64,000 bases of DNA from Bacteroidota bacterium (GCA_018267285.1 JAFDYU010000019.1:211961-275960), one strand, 5' to 3'. Positions 1-9,799 are shown, numbered from the stretch's first letter. A program made the numbers and translations. The notes: generated by a model from the letters alone, not told the origin.

Positions 1-1
1 C

Positions 2-2617
2 CACGACTCCGTTATTCCTTTCGATATAACCGAAAGTATTTATTTTGACGATTTAAGAATCACGGTTTTAGCCGCTCTGGTTCTTGGTGTACTCAGTTCA
101 TTTTTCTTTGTTCATTTTCTTGTTCGTATTGTTAAATTGTGCGTATCAACGCATCATTTTTTGGTTTCTTTATTTTTAGGAGGACTTCTGTTTTTAATCT
201 ACTTTCTATTTTCCGAACTCAATTATTCGGTCACGCTTCTGGTGGGATCATTATATTTTATTTTCTTATTTTATTCAGGTTACAATAAAGCCGTGGCAAC
301 TATTGGTTATCGCACCTTTCCGGTTATTGCCGTGATTATTATTCTATACGCAGTGCAAGCAGCCGTTGGAATTAAACACTTTGTTGGAGAAAAAAAAGTG
401 AAGATGATGCTCAGCTCTGCCACAAGCCTTTATAATAGAGATGTGTTGGGCGAATATTTATTGCAGCAAGCGTACAGTAAAATAATTCATGATCCTTTTG
501 TGGCCGCCAGTGTGCGCAACCCACTGCTATCGAAAAATGAGGCACGACAAAAAATTAAACAGCTATACCTGAATGATTATTTCAATCGATATACTATTAA
601 AATTGACTTTTACCGTAATGACGGCAGCCCGGCCGATAAAGAATCTTTAGTCGATTTTGCGTCTGCTATTGAACAAGTTCATGACGATGCTTTTAAAACG
701 CCTTATGAGGGGATCTATCTCATTCAAAACAGTAATGCAACTATTTTGAAACATTACCTTGTTGTTGCGCCACTTAACAATGTAGATAAAGTAAATGGGT
801 ATGTGGTGATAGATTTGTCGATCAGGCACATTGCACAACAACAAGTGTATCCCACACTTTTGGTCGATAGTAGATTCGCACAGTCTATTCGCAATAAGAA
901 TTTCAGCTATGCTACGTTTAGCCAAAATAAACTGATCGATCATTTCGGTGACTACAATTTTGAACGTGATTTTGATGTAAAATTACTTCATAACCGTGAA
1001 TTGTTTCTGAATGGAATAGCAAAAGACACTCATCAGTTTATTAGGGTAGAAAACGACAATGGTAATAGTTTGGTGCTAGCTGCTACTTTATACTCTGAAT
1101 TAAATGTAATCGCCAATTTTTCTTTTCTTTTTTCAGTAGGTGTGTTTTTGATTTTGTTGATTGCAATTTTGTTTTTTTTTAAACACCGTTTTAGAGAAAG
1201 ACATCTGAATTATTCAGCGCGTATTCAGATTTTCGTGTACTTGTCTTTTGTAGCGCCACTGATTGTGGTGAGTATAATGGCCCTGAGAATGATTGGCCTG
1301 TCGAACGAAACTCAGTACGAAAATGAAATTCAAAAAAAAGGACAAGCGATTGCGGAGTCGTTAGCACAGTTAGAGGAGCGAGGAACTGATATTCAAAGTA
1401 ACTTAAGTGGTAAGTTAGATGACTTATCGCAGACACAAGGTGCCGAAATGAACTTGTATAACTCTGCGGGAGAGCTTACCGCATCTAGCCAGCCGGCCAT
1501 TTTTAAAAATCATTTGGTCATGCGAATGGCTAATCGTTCGGCATGGGAAAAGATTGTAAAATATGGATATTATTTTGCCAATGAACCTTGCCGGATTGGG
1601 CTACTTGATTACAATAGCTCTTTTTTTGCAGTTAAATCGAGAAACACAAATAAATTACTAGGAATTCTTGAGTTGCCATTTTTTGAACAAACTTCAAACG
1701 CTGCAAAGGCAACTATATTTTCGAATATTATTATTGCGTTTGCTTTTGTGTTTATTCTTTTTTCTTTCCTTTCGCTCATTACTCTACAAAAATTAACTTG
1801 GCCACTTCGGTTTATAGCTAAGAGATTGAACGCTACCTATCTTTCAAGCAATCAAACTATCCACTGGGAAACCAACGATGAAATCGGGCGGCTGGTTAAA
1901 GAATACAACAAGATGCTCAGAAACCTTGAAGAAAGTAAATCGGAACTATTAAAGAGAGAAAAGGAAAATGCTTGGCGTGAGATTGCACAACAAGTTGCGC
2001 ACGAGATTAAAAACCCCATCACCCCAATGAAACTTACACTTCAACAATTGGAATACTTACAAGCGGGGAATAAACTCACCGAAGATAAAACTAGGCAATC
2101 GGTACAGATACTACTTCATCAAATCGAAACGCTGAATGAAATAGCAACGACCTTCAGCTCGTTTGCTACTTTGCCTACTCCTGAAATTTTGAAAATTAAC
2201 CTTTCTGATTTATTAAGAAAAACAGTTACTTTATTTGCGCACCATACACAAGGAAACATCAGTTATTCAACTACTGAAAATTGGTATGTTCTGGGCGACC
2301 CAAAGCTACTCGGAAGGATTTTCTCCAATATTATTTTGAATGGCCTTCAATCTGGAACGAACGACACCCATATAAAGGTTGATATCGCGGTGCAACCAGA
2401 AGATGATACCTGTGTTGTTTCTATTAGAGATAATGGAAAGGGTATATCTCCTGAATTAAAAGATAAAATTTTCCTACCTCATTTTAGTACAAAAAAGACA
2501 GGATCAGGACTTGGCTTGGCTATTGCCAAACAGGGCATCGAGCAAATGGGAGGAGAGATATGGTTTGAAACCAGCAAACAGGGAAGCTGTTTTTACGTGA
2601 AATTAAAAATGATTTAA
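2..2617 (+). CDS. NtrY-like membrane sensor histidine kinase (5' end outside window)
   Basis: A two-component sensor kinase that autophosphorylates a histidine and passes the phosphate to a response regulator not seen here. The frame is open from base 2 with hydrophobic, protein-like sequence ahead of the first start-like codon (TTG at 137), so the true start lies upstream of the window. Several N-terminal membrane segments are followed by an extracytoplasmic region, a further membrane helix near 1110-1180, a second extracytoplasmic part, another helix near 1720-1790, a HAMP-like linker, the H-box (HEIKNP, His codon at 2000-2002), an N-box (NIILNGLQSG), and G-boxes DNGKGIS and TGSGLGLA. The HAMP plus HEIKNPITP arrangement resembles NtrY kinases. 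It converges on the ABC ATPase gene with only 10 bases between stops. The ligand is unknown. Confidence 0.88.
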   Translation, partial: HDSVIPFDITESIYFDDLRITVLAALVLGVLSSFFFVHFLVRIVKLCVSTHHFLVSLFLGGLLFLIYFLFSELNYSVTLLVGSLYFIFLFYSGYNKAVATIGYRTFPVIAVIIILYAVQAAVGIKHFVGEKKVKMMLSSATSLYNRDVLGEYLLQQAYSKIIHDPFVAASVRNPLLSKNEARQKIKQLYLNDYFNRYTIKIDFYRNDGSPADKESLVDFASAIEQVHDDAFKTPYEGIYLIQNSNATILKHYLVVAPLNNVDKVNGYVVIDLSIRHIAQQQVYPTLLVDSRFAQSIRNKNFSYATFSQNKLIDHFGDYNFERDFDVKLLHNRELFLNGIAKDTHQFIRVENDNGNSLVLAATLYSELNVIANFSFLFSVGVFLILLIAILFFFKHRFRERHLNYSARIQIFVYLSFVAPLIVVSIMALRMIGLSNETQYENEIQKKGQAIAESLAQLEERGTDIQSNLSGKLDDLSQTQGAEMNLYNSAGELTASSQPAIFKNHLVMRMANRSAWEKIVKYGYYFANEPCRIGLLDYNSSFFAVKSRNTNKLLGILELPFFEQTSNAAKATIFSNIIIAFAFVFILFSFLSLITLQKLTWPLRFIAKRLNATYLSSNQTIHWETNDEIGRLVKEYNKMLRNLEESKSELLKREKENAWREIAQQVAHEIKNPITPMKLTLQQLEYLQAGNKLTEDKTRQSVQILLHQIETLNEIATTFSSFATLPTPEILKINLSDLLRKTVTLFAHHTQGNISYSTTENWYVLGDPKLLGRIFSNIILNGLQSGTNDTHIKVDIAVQPEDDTCVVSIRDNGKGISPELKDKIFLPHFSTKKTGSGLGLAIAKQGIEQMGGEIWFETSKQGSCFYVKLKMI

Positions 2618-2627
2618 CTACGAGTAG

Positions 2628-3383
2628 CTACGAATTAGTTTTCCTCATTTTACTCATCACTTTGTTGGCAAATACAAAATCATCTAACTCTTCAATTCCG
2701 GAATCAGTAATTTCCGAGTGATTTCCTTCCCACAGTTTATGTCCTTGGTATAAGAAGATAATATTTTCGCCAATACCCATCACGGAGTTCATATCGTGGG
2801 TAACTACCAGTGTGGTGATGTCAAGCTCGTGGGTTATTTCATGAATGAGTTCGTCTATCAAGATGGAGGTTTGAGGATCAAGCCCCGAGTTGGGCTCATC
2901 GCAAAAAAGGTAATTTGGGTTGTTGACAATGGCACGCGCAATACCCACCCTTTTTTTCATGCCACCACTGATTTCAGACACTGCTTTTTTGTTGGCATTC
3001 TCAAGTCCTACACGTTTCAAACAAAGGTTAGCTCGTTCGCGTTTTTCGTCTGCGTGCATTTGGGTAAGAACTTCGAGCGGGAACATCACATTTTCTTCTA
3101 CATTTTTCGAGTCGAAAAGTGCACCACCCTGAAAAAGCATTCCAATTTCTCTCCGTATTTCCGATTTAACTTCTTTATCCGCATCTGTAAAGTTTCGCAG
3201 GTTATAGAATACATTTCCGGTATCAGGGTGGATTAACCCGACAATACACTTCAGCAATACGCTTTTACCTGTACCACTCGATCCAATGATCAGATTTGTC
3301 TTGCCTTTTTCAAACTCGGCACTGATGTTTTCAAGCACCACTTTGTCGCCAAATCTTTTTGAAATGTGGTTAATCTTAATCAT
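2628..3383 (-). CDS. ABC transporter ATP-binding protein, MlaF type
   Basis: Cytoplasmic ATPase of a retrograde phospholipid or lipid ABC transporter of the Mla/Ttg2 type. The 251-residue protein has Walker A GSSGTGKS at residues 34-41, a Q-loop (GMLFQGGALFDS), the signature SGGMKKR, Walker B LFCDEP with SGLD, and an H-loop in VVTHD. The GGALFDS stretch after the Q-loop is typical of MlaF-like proteins. Its start overlaps the stop of the permease gene by one base (TAATG), so the two are translationally coupled. A substrate-binding MCE protein is not in the window and is probably encoded elsewhere. Confidence 0.92.
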   Translation of the reverse strand: MIKINHISKRFGDKVVLENISAEFEKGKTNLIIGSSGTGKSVLLKCIVGLIHPDTGNVFYNLRNFTDADKEVKSEIRREIGMLFQGGALFDSKNVEENVMFPLEVLTQMHADEKRERANLCLKRVGLENANKKAVSEISGGMKKRVGIARAIVNNPNYLFCDEPNSGLDPQTSILIDELIHEITHELDITTLVVTHDMNSVMGIGENIIFLYQGHKLWEGNHSEITDSGIEELDDFVFANKVMSKMRKTNS

Positions 3384-4111
3384 TACAAAATAAGGTCAAC
3401 GATGAAGTAGTCGGCAAGCAGAATAGCAATTACACTGGTGGTTACAGCTTCAGTAGTGGCAATACCAACTTCCAATGCTCCGCCTTTTGTAAAATAACCT
3501 TTGAAAGAAGAAATGGAAGAAATCAAAAAAGCAAACACAAATGATTTCACCAAAGCCACAGAAATTTCTGTTGGGTTAAATTCAAAGCGAATCCCGGAAA
3601 TAAACTCAGTTGGTGTTAGTAGTTGTGCAAACGTGCCAACAAGATAACCACCAACCATTGAACAAACTCCAGATATGATTACCAGCATGGGGTACATCAT
3701 CATAGAAGCAATTATTTTGGGAAGCACGAGGTACGATGAAGAGTTAACCCCCATAACCTCTAAGGCATCGATTTGTTCAGTGATGCGCATAGTGCCCAGG
3801 CCGCCTGCCATACTCGAACCGATTTTGCCGGCATAAATAAGTGCCATTACGGTAGGGGCGAGCTCAAGTATGGTCATCTCCCGCACAACTTGAGAAATCA
3901 CGAACCGAGGAATAAGCGGATTTACCATATTGAATGCGGTCTGAACGGTGGTAACAGCTCCGATAAATGTGGAGACCAGGATGAATAGAAAGGCAGACTT
4001 TACTCCGATTTGCATACATTCTTCCAATACTAATTTATAGTATGTTGAGAAGGATTCTCTTCGCACAAAAAGCGACCCCAGAAAAATTACGTACTTGCCA
4101 AAACCTTTCAT
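3383..4111 (-). CDS. ABC transporter permease, MlaE type
   Basis: Inner-membrane permease that partners the ATPase immediately downstream. The 242-residue form has the MlaE core: an amphipathic N-terminus, a TFIGAVTTVQTAFN segment, the EL.PT..AL..AG..GS..A..LG.M pattern with the EQIDALEVMGV coupling helix, and several hydrophobic helices. The frame stays open to 4267 and has an upstream ATG at 4159. The ATG at 4111 is preferred because the first residues (MKGFGKYVIFLG) match how the family begins, and because a TATCTTTG promoter box at 4139-4146 would start transcription downstream of the earlier ATG. Confidence 0.88.
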   Translation of the reverse strand: MKGFGKYVIFLGSLFVRRESFSTYYKLVLEECMQIGVKSAFLFILVSTFIGAVTTVQTAFNMVNPLIPRFVISQVVREMTILELAPTVMALIYAGKIGSSMAGGLGTMRITEQIDALEVMGVNSSSYLVLPKIIASMMMYPMLVIISGVCSMVGGYLVGTFAQLLTPTEFISGIRFEFNPTEISVALVKSFVFAFLISSISSFKGYFTKGGALEVGIATTEAVTTSVIAILLADYFIVDLIL

Positions 4112-4138
4112 TAAAAAAACATGAAATGCTATATTGCT

Positions 4139-4146
4139 CAAAGATA
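4139..4146 (-). promoter_or_regulatory. -7 promoter box for the Mla permease/ATPase pair
   Basis: On the minus strand the sequence reads TATCTTTG, a perfect TAnnTTTG Bacteroidota -7 box, about 28 bases ahead of the chosen permease start. No clear TTG is seen at -33, so this is a partial match. Confidence 0.5.
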
Positions 4147-4157
4147 AAATATTTTTC

Positions 4158-4862
4158 ATGAACCCATTAATGGTAATTACCGGGGGCACCAAGGGAATTG
4201 GAAGGGCCATTGCACAACGTTTTGCAAAGGCCGGATTCGATCTTGCGCTTTGTGCGAGAAACGACAAAGACCTTCACCAAACCAAACACGACATTGAAGC
4301 TGAATTTCAAAACAATGTGTTCACCCATCCGGCAGATGTTTCGAATAGAGCAGGAGCTAATAGTTTTGCTTCGTTTGTTTTGCAACGTAAAAGACCGATT
4401 CAGGTGCTGGTTAACAACACAGGCCATTTTATACCAGGTGAATCCATGCAAGAGGAAGACGGTGTCTTGGAAAGCATGATTGCTTCCAATCTTTACAGCG
4501 CATACTATACCACACGTGGAGTAGTTGAATCAATGAAAGAAAATAAGGCCGGGCACATTTTTAATATGTGTTCTATTGCAAGTATTAAGGCTTATCCCAA
4601 CGGAGGATCGTATGCTATTTCTAAATTTGCATTGCTTGGGTTTACAAAAGTACTCCGCGAAGAAATGAAACCTTTTAACATCAGAGTTACTGCTGTTTTG
4701 CCGGGGGCTACAAAGACCTTGAGTTGGGCCGGGTCAAATCTACCCGACTCCCGTTTTATGAAACCCGAAGATGTGGCAGAAGTAATCTATAATGCCTATT
4801 CAATTTCCGACCGAAGTGTTGTTGAGGAAGTAATTATCCGCCCACAACTTGGAGATATTTAA
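4158..4862 (+). CDS. Short-chain dehydrogenase/reductase (SDR)
   Basis: NAD(P)-dependent oxidoreductase of the classical SDR family, 234 residues from the ATG at 4158. It shows the Rossmann glycine motif TGGTKGIG near the N-terminus, an NNTG motif (LVNNTGHF), the active-site Ser in NMCSIAS and the YAISK catalytic Tyr/Lys pair, and an AVLPGAT segment after it. An earlier in-frame ATG (4134) would add eight residues ahead of the first beta strand and is less likely. The substrate cannot be read from the sequence; 3-oxoacyl reductase-like or sugar/sterol reductase activities are possible. It is divergent from the Mla-type genes and convergent with pgk. Confidence 0.88.
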   Translation: MNPLMVITGGTKGIGRAIAQRFAKAGFDLALCARNDKDLHQTKHDIEAEFQNNVFTHPADVSNRAGANSFASFVLQRKRPIQVLVNNTGHFIPGESMQEEDGVLESMIASNLYSAYYTTRGVVESMKENKAGHIFNMCSIASIKAYPNGGSYAISKFALLGFTKVLREEMKPFNIRVTAVLPGATKTLSWAGSNLPDSRFMKPEDVAEVIYNAYSISDRSVVEEVIIRPQLGDI

Positions 4863-4877
4863 TTGCTGAAGGCACAC

Positions 4878-6065
4878 TTATTCTTCCAGGGCTTTTACAC
4901 CCGGCAATATTTTTCCTTCAAAGAATTCTAGGAGCGCACCGCCACCGGTAGATACATAACTTACTTTATTATCATATCCAAATTTGGCAACCGCTGCGGC
5001 AGAGTCTCCACCCCCGATGAGTGAGAATGCACCGTTAGACGTAGCATGCACAACGGCCTCAGCAACTTTCTTTGTTCCATTTTCAAATTTTGCCATTTCA
5101 AAAACCCCCATGGGCCCGTTCCATAAAATAGTTTTTGAAGTTTCAATCACTTTAGAAAAAACTTCTTGCGCCTGAGGGCCGATATCTAGCCCCATCCATT
5201 CGGGCTTAATAGAATTGTTTAGAGCGGTATCTGTGTTTGCCTGAGCATCAAATTTGTCGGCAATAATTGAATCGATCGGCAGGTGCAATTCAACTCCTTT
5301 TGATTTTGCTTTTTGTATAAGTTCTTTGGCAAGTTCAAGTTTGTCGTCTTCCACCAACGATTTGCCGATGCTTCCACCCATTGCTTTGAAGAACGTATAA
5401 GTCATTCCCCCGCCTATTAGCAGGTGGTCAACTTTATCCAACAATTTTTCAATGATTAATATTTTATCGGATATTTTTGCCCCGCCCATAATGGCGGTAA
5501 ACGGCTTGGTGGCATTCTCCAATACTCGTTTTGCATTATCGACCTCTGCGGCCATCACAAATCCGGCACATTTTTCTTTGAAATACCTGGCTACAATCGT
5601 TGTACTGGCATGAGCACGGTGTGCCGTGCCAAAAGCATCGTTGACATAAATATCTCCGTGCTTCGAAAGTTTTTCGGCAAAAGCCAAATCGCCTTTCTCT
5701 TCTTGTTTATAGAATCGTAGGTTTTCTAATACAAGGATTTCACCCGGTTTTAAACCAGACGATAATGAAAAGGCATCCTCGCCAATGCAATCGTTTGCAA
5801 ATTTTATTTTTGATCCAAGCAGTTTTTCGGTTGTAGGAAGGGTATGCTTGAGCGAATATTTTTCTTCCGGCCCTTCCTTTGGCCGCCCCAGGTGCGACAT
5901 CAGCACACAACTTCCTCCATCCGCCAGTATTTTCTTCAATGTTGGAATGGTTGCCCGAATGCGGTTATCATCCGATACATTAAAATTTTTATCGAGGGGA
6001 ACATTAAAATCAACACGGATTAGTGCACGCTTCCCTTTGAAGTTAATGTCGTTTACGGTTTTCAT
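4878..6065 (-). CDS. pgk: Phosphoglycerate kinase
   Basis: Glycolytic enzyme that transfers phosphate from 1,3-bisphosphoglycerate to ADP, giving ATP and 3-phosphoglycerate in the cytoplasm. The 395-residue length is normal. Visible family motifs are RVDFNVPLD at the N-terminus, SHLGRP, LENLRFY, NDAFGTAHRAHAS, GGAKISDK, the hinge GGGMTYTF, NGPMGVFE and the C-terminal nucleotide loop GGGDSAAA. The gene stands alone behind a terminator that closes the accC operon. A TATCTTCG sequence at 6088-6095 (minus strand), one base off the -7 consensus, probably drives it. Confidence 0.98.
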   Translation of the reverse strand: MKTVNDINFKGKRALIRVDFNVPLDKNFNVSDDNRIRATIPTLKKILADGGSCVLMSHLGRPKEGPEEKYSLKHTLPTTEKLLGSKIKFANDCIGEDAFSLSSGLKPGEILVLENLRFYKQEEKGDLAFAEKLSKHGDIYVNDAFGTAHRAHASTTIVARYFKEKCAGFVMAAEVDNAKRVLENATKPFTAIMGGAKISDKILIIEKLLDKVDHLLIGGGMTYTFFKAMGGSIGKSLVEDDKLELAKELIQKAKSKGVELHLPIDSIIADKFDAQANTDTALNNSIKPEWMGLDIGPQAQEVFSKVIETSKTILWNGPMGVFEMAKFENGTKKVAEAVVHATSNGAFSLIGGGDSAAAVAKFGYDNKVSYVSTGGGALLEFFEGKILPGVKALEE

Positions 6066-6087
6066 TCGATTAAATTTTGATGAGCCG

Positions 6088-6095
6088 CGAAGATA
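6088..6095 (-). promoter_or_regulatory. Near-consensus -7 box for pgk
   Basis: Minus-strand TATCTTCG differs from TAnnTTTG at one base. It lies between the accC terminator and the pgk start, leaving a leader of about 15-20 bases. The same TTCG variant is seen ahead of the 80-residue gene (19488-19495) and ebfC (52476-52483). Confidence 0.35.
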
Positions 6096-6099
6096 ATAA

Positions 6100-6128
6100 A
6101 AAAGCCCTCACCTGATGCGAGGGCTTTT
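6100..6128 (-). terminator. Terminator after accC
   Basis: A perfect 10-bp stem (AAAAGCCCTC at 6100-6109 with GAGGGCTTTT at 6119-6128) and a 9-base loop. Read on the minus strand it is followed by a T-rich run. It separates the accBC operon from pgk. Confidence 0.85.
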
Positions 6129-6149
6129 GACCAGTGTATTTTTAAAAGA

Positions 6150-7499
6150 TTATTTTAATTGAGAAAAGTCGAAGGAGGTTTCAAGAAACTTGGTGGTGAA
6201 CTTCCCCGATCGGAACGTGGGGTTATCCATCAAGGCCAAATGAAAAGGAATGGTTGTCTTCACGCCTTCAATGATAAATTCACTTAAGGCGCGCTTCATT
6301 CGGGTTATTACTTCCTCCCTAGATTGCCCGGCTACAATCAGCTTACCGATCATTGAGTCATAATTGGAGGGAATGGTGTAGCCCGTATATACGTGGCTGT
6401 CTACTCGCACGCCATGCCCACCCGGTTTGTGCATGTTGGTTATTTTTCCGGGCGATGGGCGGAACCCATTGGCCGGATCTTCCGCGTTGATGCGGCACTC
6501 CATAGCGTAAAGAGTAGGGAAATAATTTTTGCCTGAGATGGGCACTCCGGCAGCCACTTTGATTTGCTCTTTAATCAGATCGTAGTTGGTCACCTCTTCG
6601 GTAATGGGGTGCTCCACTTGAATACGGGTGTTCATTTCCATGAAATAAAAATCCCCGTGTTTATCTACCAGAAATTCGATGGTGCCGGCTCCTTCATAAT
6701 TTATTGCTTTAGCACCTTTTATGGCGGCTTCGCCCATACGCTCACGCAATTCTTGGCTTACAACAGGAGAAGGGGTTTCTTCTACCAGCTTTTGATGCCT
6801 GCGTTGAACCGAACAATCGCGTTCCGACAAATGGCATACTTTTCCATATTGATCGCCCACCACTTGAATTTCGATGTGGCGGGGTTCTTCAACAAATTTT
6901 TCGAGGTAGAGGCCATCGTTTCCAAAAGAAGCCCCCGCTTCGCGCTTGGCATCATCCCAGGCTTTCTTAAACTCGCCTTCGTTATTGATGATGCGCATCC
7001 CCTTGCCACCACCACCCGCAGTTGCTTTAACGATAACCGGATACTTGATTTTTTTTGCGATCTCCATTCCTTCCTCAATCGAACTCAACAAGCCATCAGA
7101 TCCCGGAATGGTGGGCACACCGGCTTTCTTCATGGTATCTTTCGCGGTCGATTTATCGCCCATGGCGTTGATCATGGCGGGGCTTGGCCCGATAAACTTA
7201 ATTCCGTATTCATGACAAACTGCTGAGAATTCCGCACGTTCGGATAAGAATCCATAGCCCGGATGAATGGCATCGGCATTGGTTATCTCTGCGGCTGAAA
7301 TAATGCGGGGGATATTCAAGTACGAATCTTTGCTGGGAGCATCTCCAATACAAACGGCCTCATCGGCAAAACGAACGTGCAGACTTTCACGATCGGCTGT
7401 TGAATATACAGCAACCGTTTTTATGTCCATCTCTTTGCAGGTGCGAATGATGCGCAGTGCAATCTCTCCCCGGTTGGCTATCAATATTTTTTTAAACAT
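6150..7499 (-). CDS. accC: Acetyl-CoA carboxylase, biotin carboxylase subunit
   Basis: Carboxylates the biotin of BCCP with bicarbonate and ATP, the first half-reaction of malonyl-CoA synthesis. The 449-residue protein starts with the N-terminal fold motif [15 protein letters not shown], has the ATP-grasp glycine loop [12 protein letters not shown], the bicarbonate/biotin site HIEIQVVGD and [12 protein letters not shown], and [12 protein letters not shown] with the catalytic region. It lies 79 bases downstream of accB on the same strand, as expected for a shared transcript, and ends at a strong terminator. A homologous subunit of another biotin carboxylase cannot be fully excluded, but the context favours ACC. 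Confidence 0.97.
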   Translation of the reverse strand: MFKKILIANRGEIALRIIRTCKEMDIKTVAVYSTADRESLHVRFADEAVCIGDAPSKDSYLNIPRIISAAEITNADAIHPGYGFLSERAEFSAVCHEYGIKFIGPSPAMINAMGDKSTAKDTMKKAGVPTIPGSDGLLSSIEEGMEIAKKIKYPVIVKATAGGGGKGMRIINNEGEFKKAWDDAKREAGASFGNDGLYLEKFVEEPRHIEIQVVGDQYGKVCHLSERDCSVQRRHQKLVEETPSPVVSQELRERMGEAAIKGAKAINYEGAGTIEFLVDKHGDFYFMEMNTRIQVEHPITEEVTNYDLIKEQIKVAAGVPISGKNYFPTLYAMECRINAEDPANGFRPSPGKITNMHKPGGHGVRVDSHVYTGYTIPSNYDSMIGKLIVAGQSREEVITRMKRALSEFIIEGVKTTIPFHLALMDNPTFRSGKFTTKFLETSFDFSQLK

Positions 7500-7578
7500 A
7501 AATTTCGTTATGGGTTGATCGTTGTAGTTATATAGTATTCGAAACTACGTTTAGCTATTAACTCTTAACTAATTCAAA

Positions 7579-8130
7579 TTAATCGGGTTCAACAACAAAC
7601 AACACCTGATCGTATTCTACAGGTGATGAGTTTTCGACCATTGCCTTCACTACGGTACCGGAAACCTCTGATTCAATTTCATTGAACAACTTCATGGCTT
7701 CAATGATGCAAACAACTTGCCCTTTAGAAACTTTGTCGCCCACTGAAATAAATGGGGGAGAGTCAGGGTTTGACGAACGATAAAATGTGCCAATCATAGG
7801 CGATTTTATATCTACCGTCTTTTTTCCTGGCGCGGCAGGCTTTTCGGCTTTTGGCGCAGGTGCGGAAGCCGCAGTTGCTACGGGCGCGGGTGCCGACATG
7901 GCCATCGGAGCGGCCATCATCGGAGTAGATTTTAATACTTTTTGGTCGGGTTCGCGTTTTACGTGAAGTTTCAACTCTTTGGTCTCAATGTCTACTTCGT
8001 TCAAACCAGATTGTGCAATGAAGTCGATAAGATCTCTGATTTCGGTAGTTTTCATTTCGTTTTTGTTTTGAGGTTCGGAAGAAGTGGAGGTTTTTTTTGA
8101 CTTGGCTCCACCGTTTTTATTTGATGCCAT
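7579..8130 (-). CDS. accB: Acetyl-CoA carboxylase, biotin carboxyl carrier protein
   Basis: Carries biotin between the carboxylase and carboxyltransferase of ACC. The C-terminal domain contains the biotinylation motif EAMKL with the target Lys at about residue 147 and the conserved SPMIGTFYR start of the biotinyl fold. A flexible Ala/Pro linker lies at residues about 70-105. The family normally starts near [13 protein letters not shown], which is Met26 here (ATG at 8055). The 25 residues before it are Lys/Ser/Asn-rich and may be a real extension or an over-long start call. The gene begins 6 bases after the efp stop, so the two are cotranscribed. Confidence 0.95.
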   Translation of the reverse strand: MASNKNGGAKSKKTSTSSEPQNKNEMKTTEIRDLIDFIAQSGLNEVDIETKELKLHVKREPDQKVLKSTPMMAAPMAMSAPAPVATAASAPAPKAEKPAAPGKKTVDIKSPMIGTFYRSSNPDSPPFISVGDKVSKGQVVCIIEAMKLFNEIESEVSGTVVKAMVENSSPVEYDQVLFVVEPD

Positions 8131-8136
8131 GAAATT

Positions 8137-8700
8137 TTATTTTACACGTTCAACATATTCGCCATTGACAGTCTTTATCTTAATGTTATCGCCCGTGTTT
8201 ACAAATAAAGGTACACGGATTTCTGCACCCGTTTCAATCGTTGCTGCCTTTAGCGTGCGCGTGGCCGTATCGCCCTGAAGCCCGGGTTCGGTGTACGTTA
8301 CGTTAACAACTACGTGGGCCGGTGGTTCTGCGGTAATGGGTTGTACTCCGTTTTCAAAAGCGATCAGGAGTGTAACGCCTTCCTTAATATAATTTACCGA
8401 ATCGCCCAATAAAACTTTGTCGAGATAGATTTGCTCGAACGTTTGGTTGTCCATACACACCAGGCTTTCGCCATCTTGGTAGAGGTATTGGTATTCTTTT
8501 GTTTCCACCCGGAGTTGTTCTACTGCATCGCCCGGACGGAAACGGTTTTCTACAATTTTGCCATTGCGTACGTTGCGCATTTTCAGTTGGTAGAAAGCCC
8601 TGAGGTTTCCGGGTGTGCGGTGCTGCATTTCTTCTACCTGCACCACTTCACCATTGTAGCGAATAAAACTTCCTTTGTTCAGATCAGATACAGTTGCCAT
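8137..8700 (-). CDS. efp: Elongation factor P
   Basis: Ribosome-binding factor that helps peptide-bond formation at proline stretches. The 187-residue, three-domain protein shows the N-terminal KOW-like domain, the loop HRTPGNLRAF and the C-terminal OB domain with GDNIKIKT and Y.ERV at the end. At the loop tip, where E. coli has the lysylated K34 in PGKGQAF, this protein has Asn (residue 32), so E. coli-type lysylation is not possible there. It sits between fabH and accB in the fatty-acid/translation block on the minus strand. Confidence 0.96.
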   Translation of the reverse strand: MATVSDLNKGSFIRYNGEVVQVEEMQHRTPGNLRAFYQLKMRNVRNGKIVENRFRPGDAVEQLRVETKEYQYLYQDGESLVCMDNQTFEQIYLDKVLLGDSVNYIKEGVTLLIAFENGVQPITAEPPAHVVVNVTYTEPGLQGDTATRTLKAATIETGAEIRVPLFVNTGDNIKIKTVNGEYVERVK

Positions 8701-8759
8701 AAGTAATTACAAAAAAATAAAGGTTAAGATTCGAAAATATTTTCAGTTCTCCAAGGTGT

Positions 8760-9770
8760 TTAGTGTTTGGGGCGATTTCCGTCATAGGCCCATTTCACAT
8801 AAATGCCGCCCCAGGTAAAGCCACCGCCAAATGCTGCGATAATAAGGTTGTCACCTTTTTTAAGTTGCTTTTCATAATCCCACAGCAGCAAAGGTATGGT
8901 GCCGCCCGTGGTGTTGCCGTAGCGTTCGATGTTCATCATTACCTTATCGCTACTAATGCCCACACGGTTAGCGGTGGCATCGATAATGCGCTTGTTGGCT
9001 TGATGCGGAACAAGCCAGGTAATTGTTTCGGCTGTAAGATTATTTCGTTCGGCAATTTGTGCGGCCACATCGGCCATATTGGTTACGGCAAATTTAAAAA
9101 CTGCAGAACCTTCTTGGTATACATAGTGCAACCGCTTATCCACCGTTTCGTGCGAAGGCCGCAGTCGGCTGCCTCCCGCCTTCATGTGCAAATAGGCTTC
9201 GCCTGCGCCATCGCTTCTCAGCACGGAATCTATTACACCATTATTTTCTGTAGCAGGTTCCAACAACACACAGCCGGCACCATCGCCAAAGATAATGCAG
9301 GTTGTACGGTCGGTGTAGTCGAGAATGGCAGACATCTTATCGCCTCCAATAACCACAACCTTTTTATACATGCCCGATTGAATGAAGCTTGCGCCTGTAC
9401 TTAAACCATAAATGAAACCGGAGCAAGCAGCGCCCAGATCGTAACTGAATGCATTTGTGGCTCCCACGGCTGTTGCCACAATATTTGCGGATGCCGGAAA
9501 CGTAAGATCGGGTGTGATGGTGGCAAAAATGATACAATCAATTTCTTTAGGATCGATTTTGGTTTTGGCCAACATATCTTCCACGGCCTTGATGCCCATT
9601 ACCGATACACCCACATTGTCGCCCTTCAGTATCCTTCGCTCTTTAATGCCGGTTCGGGTGGTGATCCACTCATCGGTGGTTTCTACCATCGTTTCTAATT
9701 CTTTGTTGGTAAGTACGTAGTCGGGCACATATCCGCCTACCCCTGTAATTGCTGCCCTGAGTTTATTCAT
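8760..9770 (-). CDS. fabH: 3-oxoacyl-ACP synthase III (KAS III)
   Basis: Starts fatty-acid chains by condensing an acyl-CoA primer with malonyl-ACP. The 336-residue protein has the thiolase fold with the nucleophile Cys116 in DLGAACSGF, the His of VPHQAN and the Asn of YGNTTGGT, giving the Cys-His-Asn triad. The TTDEWI..RTGI..R N-terminal motif is also present. It lies between rpmF and efp. A hairpin terminator stands just before its start (9800-9825), so it may have its own promoter or depend on read-through. No plsX gene is next to it. Confidence 0.97.
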   Translation of the reverse strand: MNKLRAAITGVGGYVPDYVLTNKELETMVETTDEWITTRTGIKERRILKGDNVGVSVMGIKAVEDMLAKTKIDPKEIDCIIFATITPDLTFPASANIVATAVGATNAFSYDLGAACSGFIYGLSTGASFIQSGMYKKVVVIGGDKMSAILDYTDRTTCIIFGDGAGCVLLEPATENNGVIDSVLRSDGAGEAYLHMKAGGSRLRPSHETVDKRLHYVYQEGSAVFKFAVTNMADVAAQIAERNNLTAETITWLVPHQANKRIIDATANRVGISSDKVMMNIERYGNTTGGTIPLLLWDYEKQLKKGDNLIIAAFGGGFTWGGIYVKWAYDGNRPKH

Positions 9771-9799
9771 AAAAATGATAAGGCCTTAAAAATAAAAAC

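Noticed and set aside
137-2617. TTG at 137 as the start of the NtrY-like kinase
   Set aside because: The frame continues open to the left edge of the window with membrane-helix-like residues, so the real start is outside.
6564-7226. 220-codon plus-strand frame over accC
   Set aside because: It is the complement of strongly conserved accC codons and has no motif of its own.
8763-9404. 213-codon plus-strand frame over fabH
   Set aside because: fabH is certain on the other strand; the frame is a codon-bias shadow.
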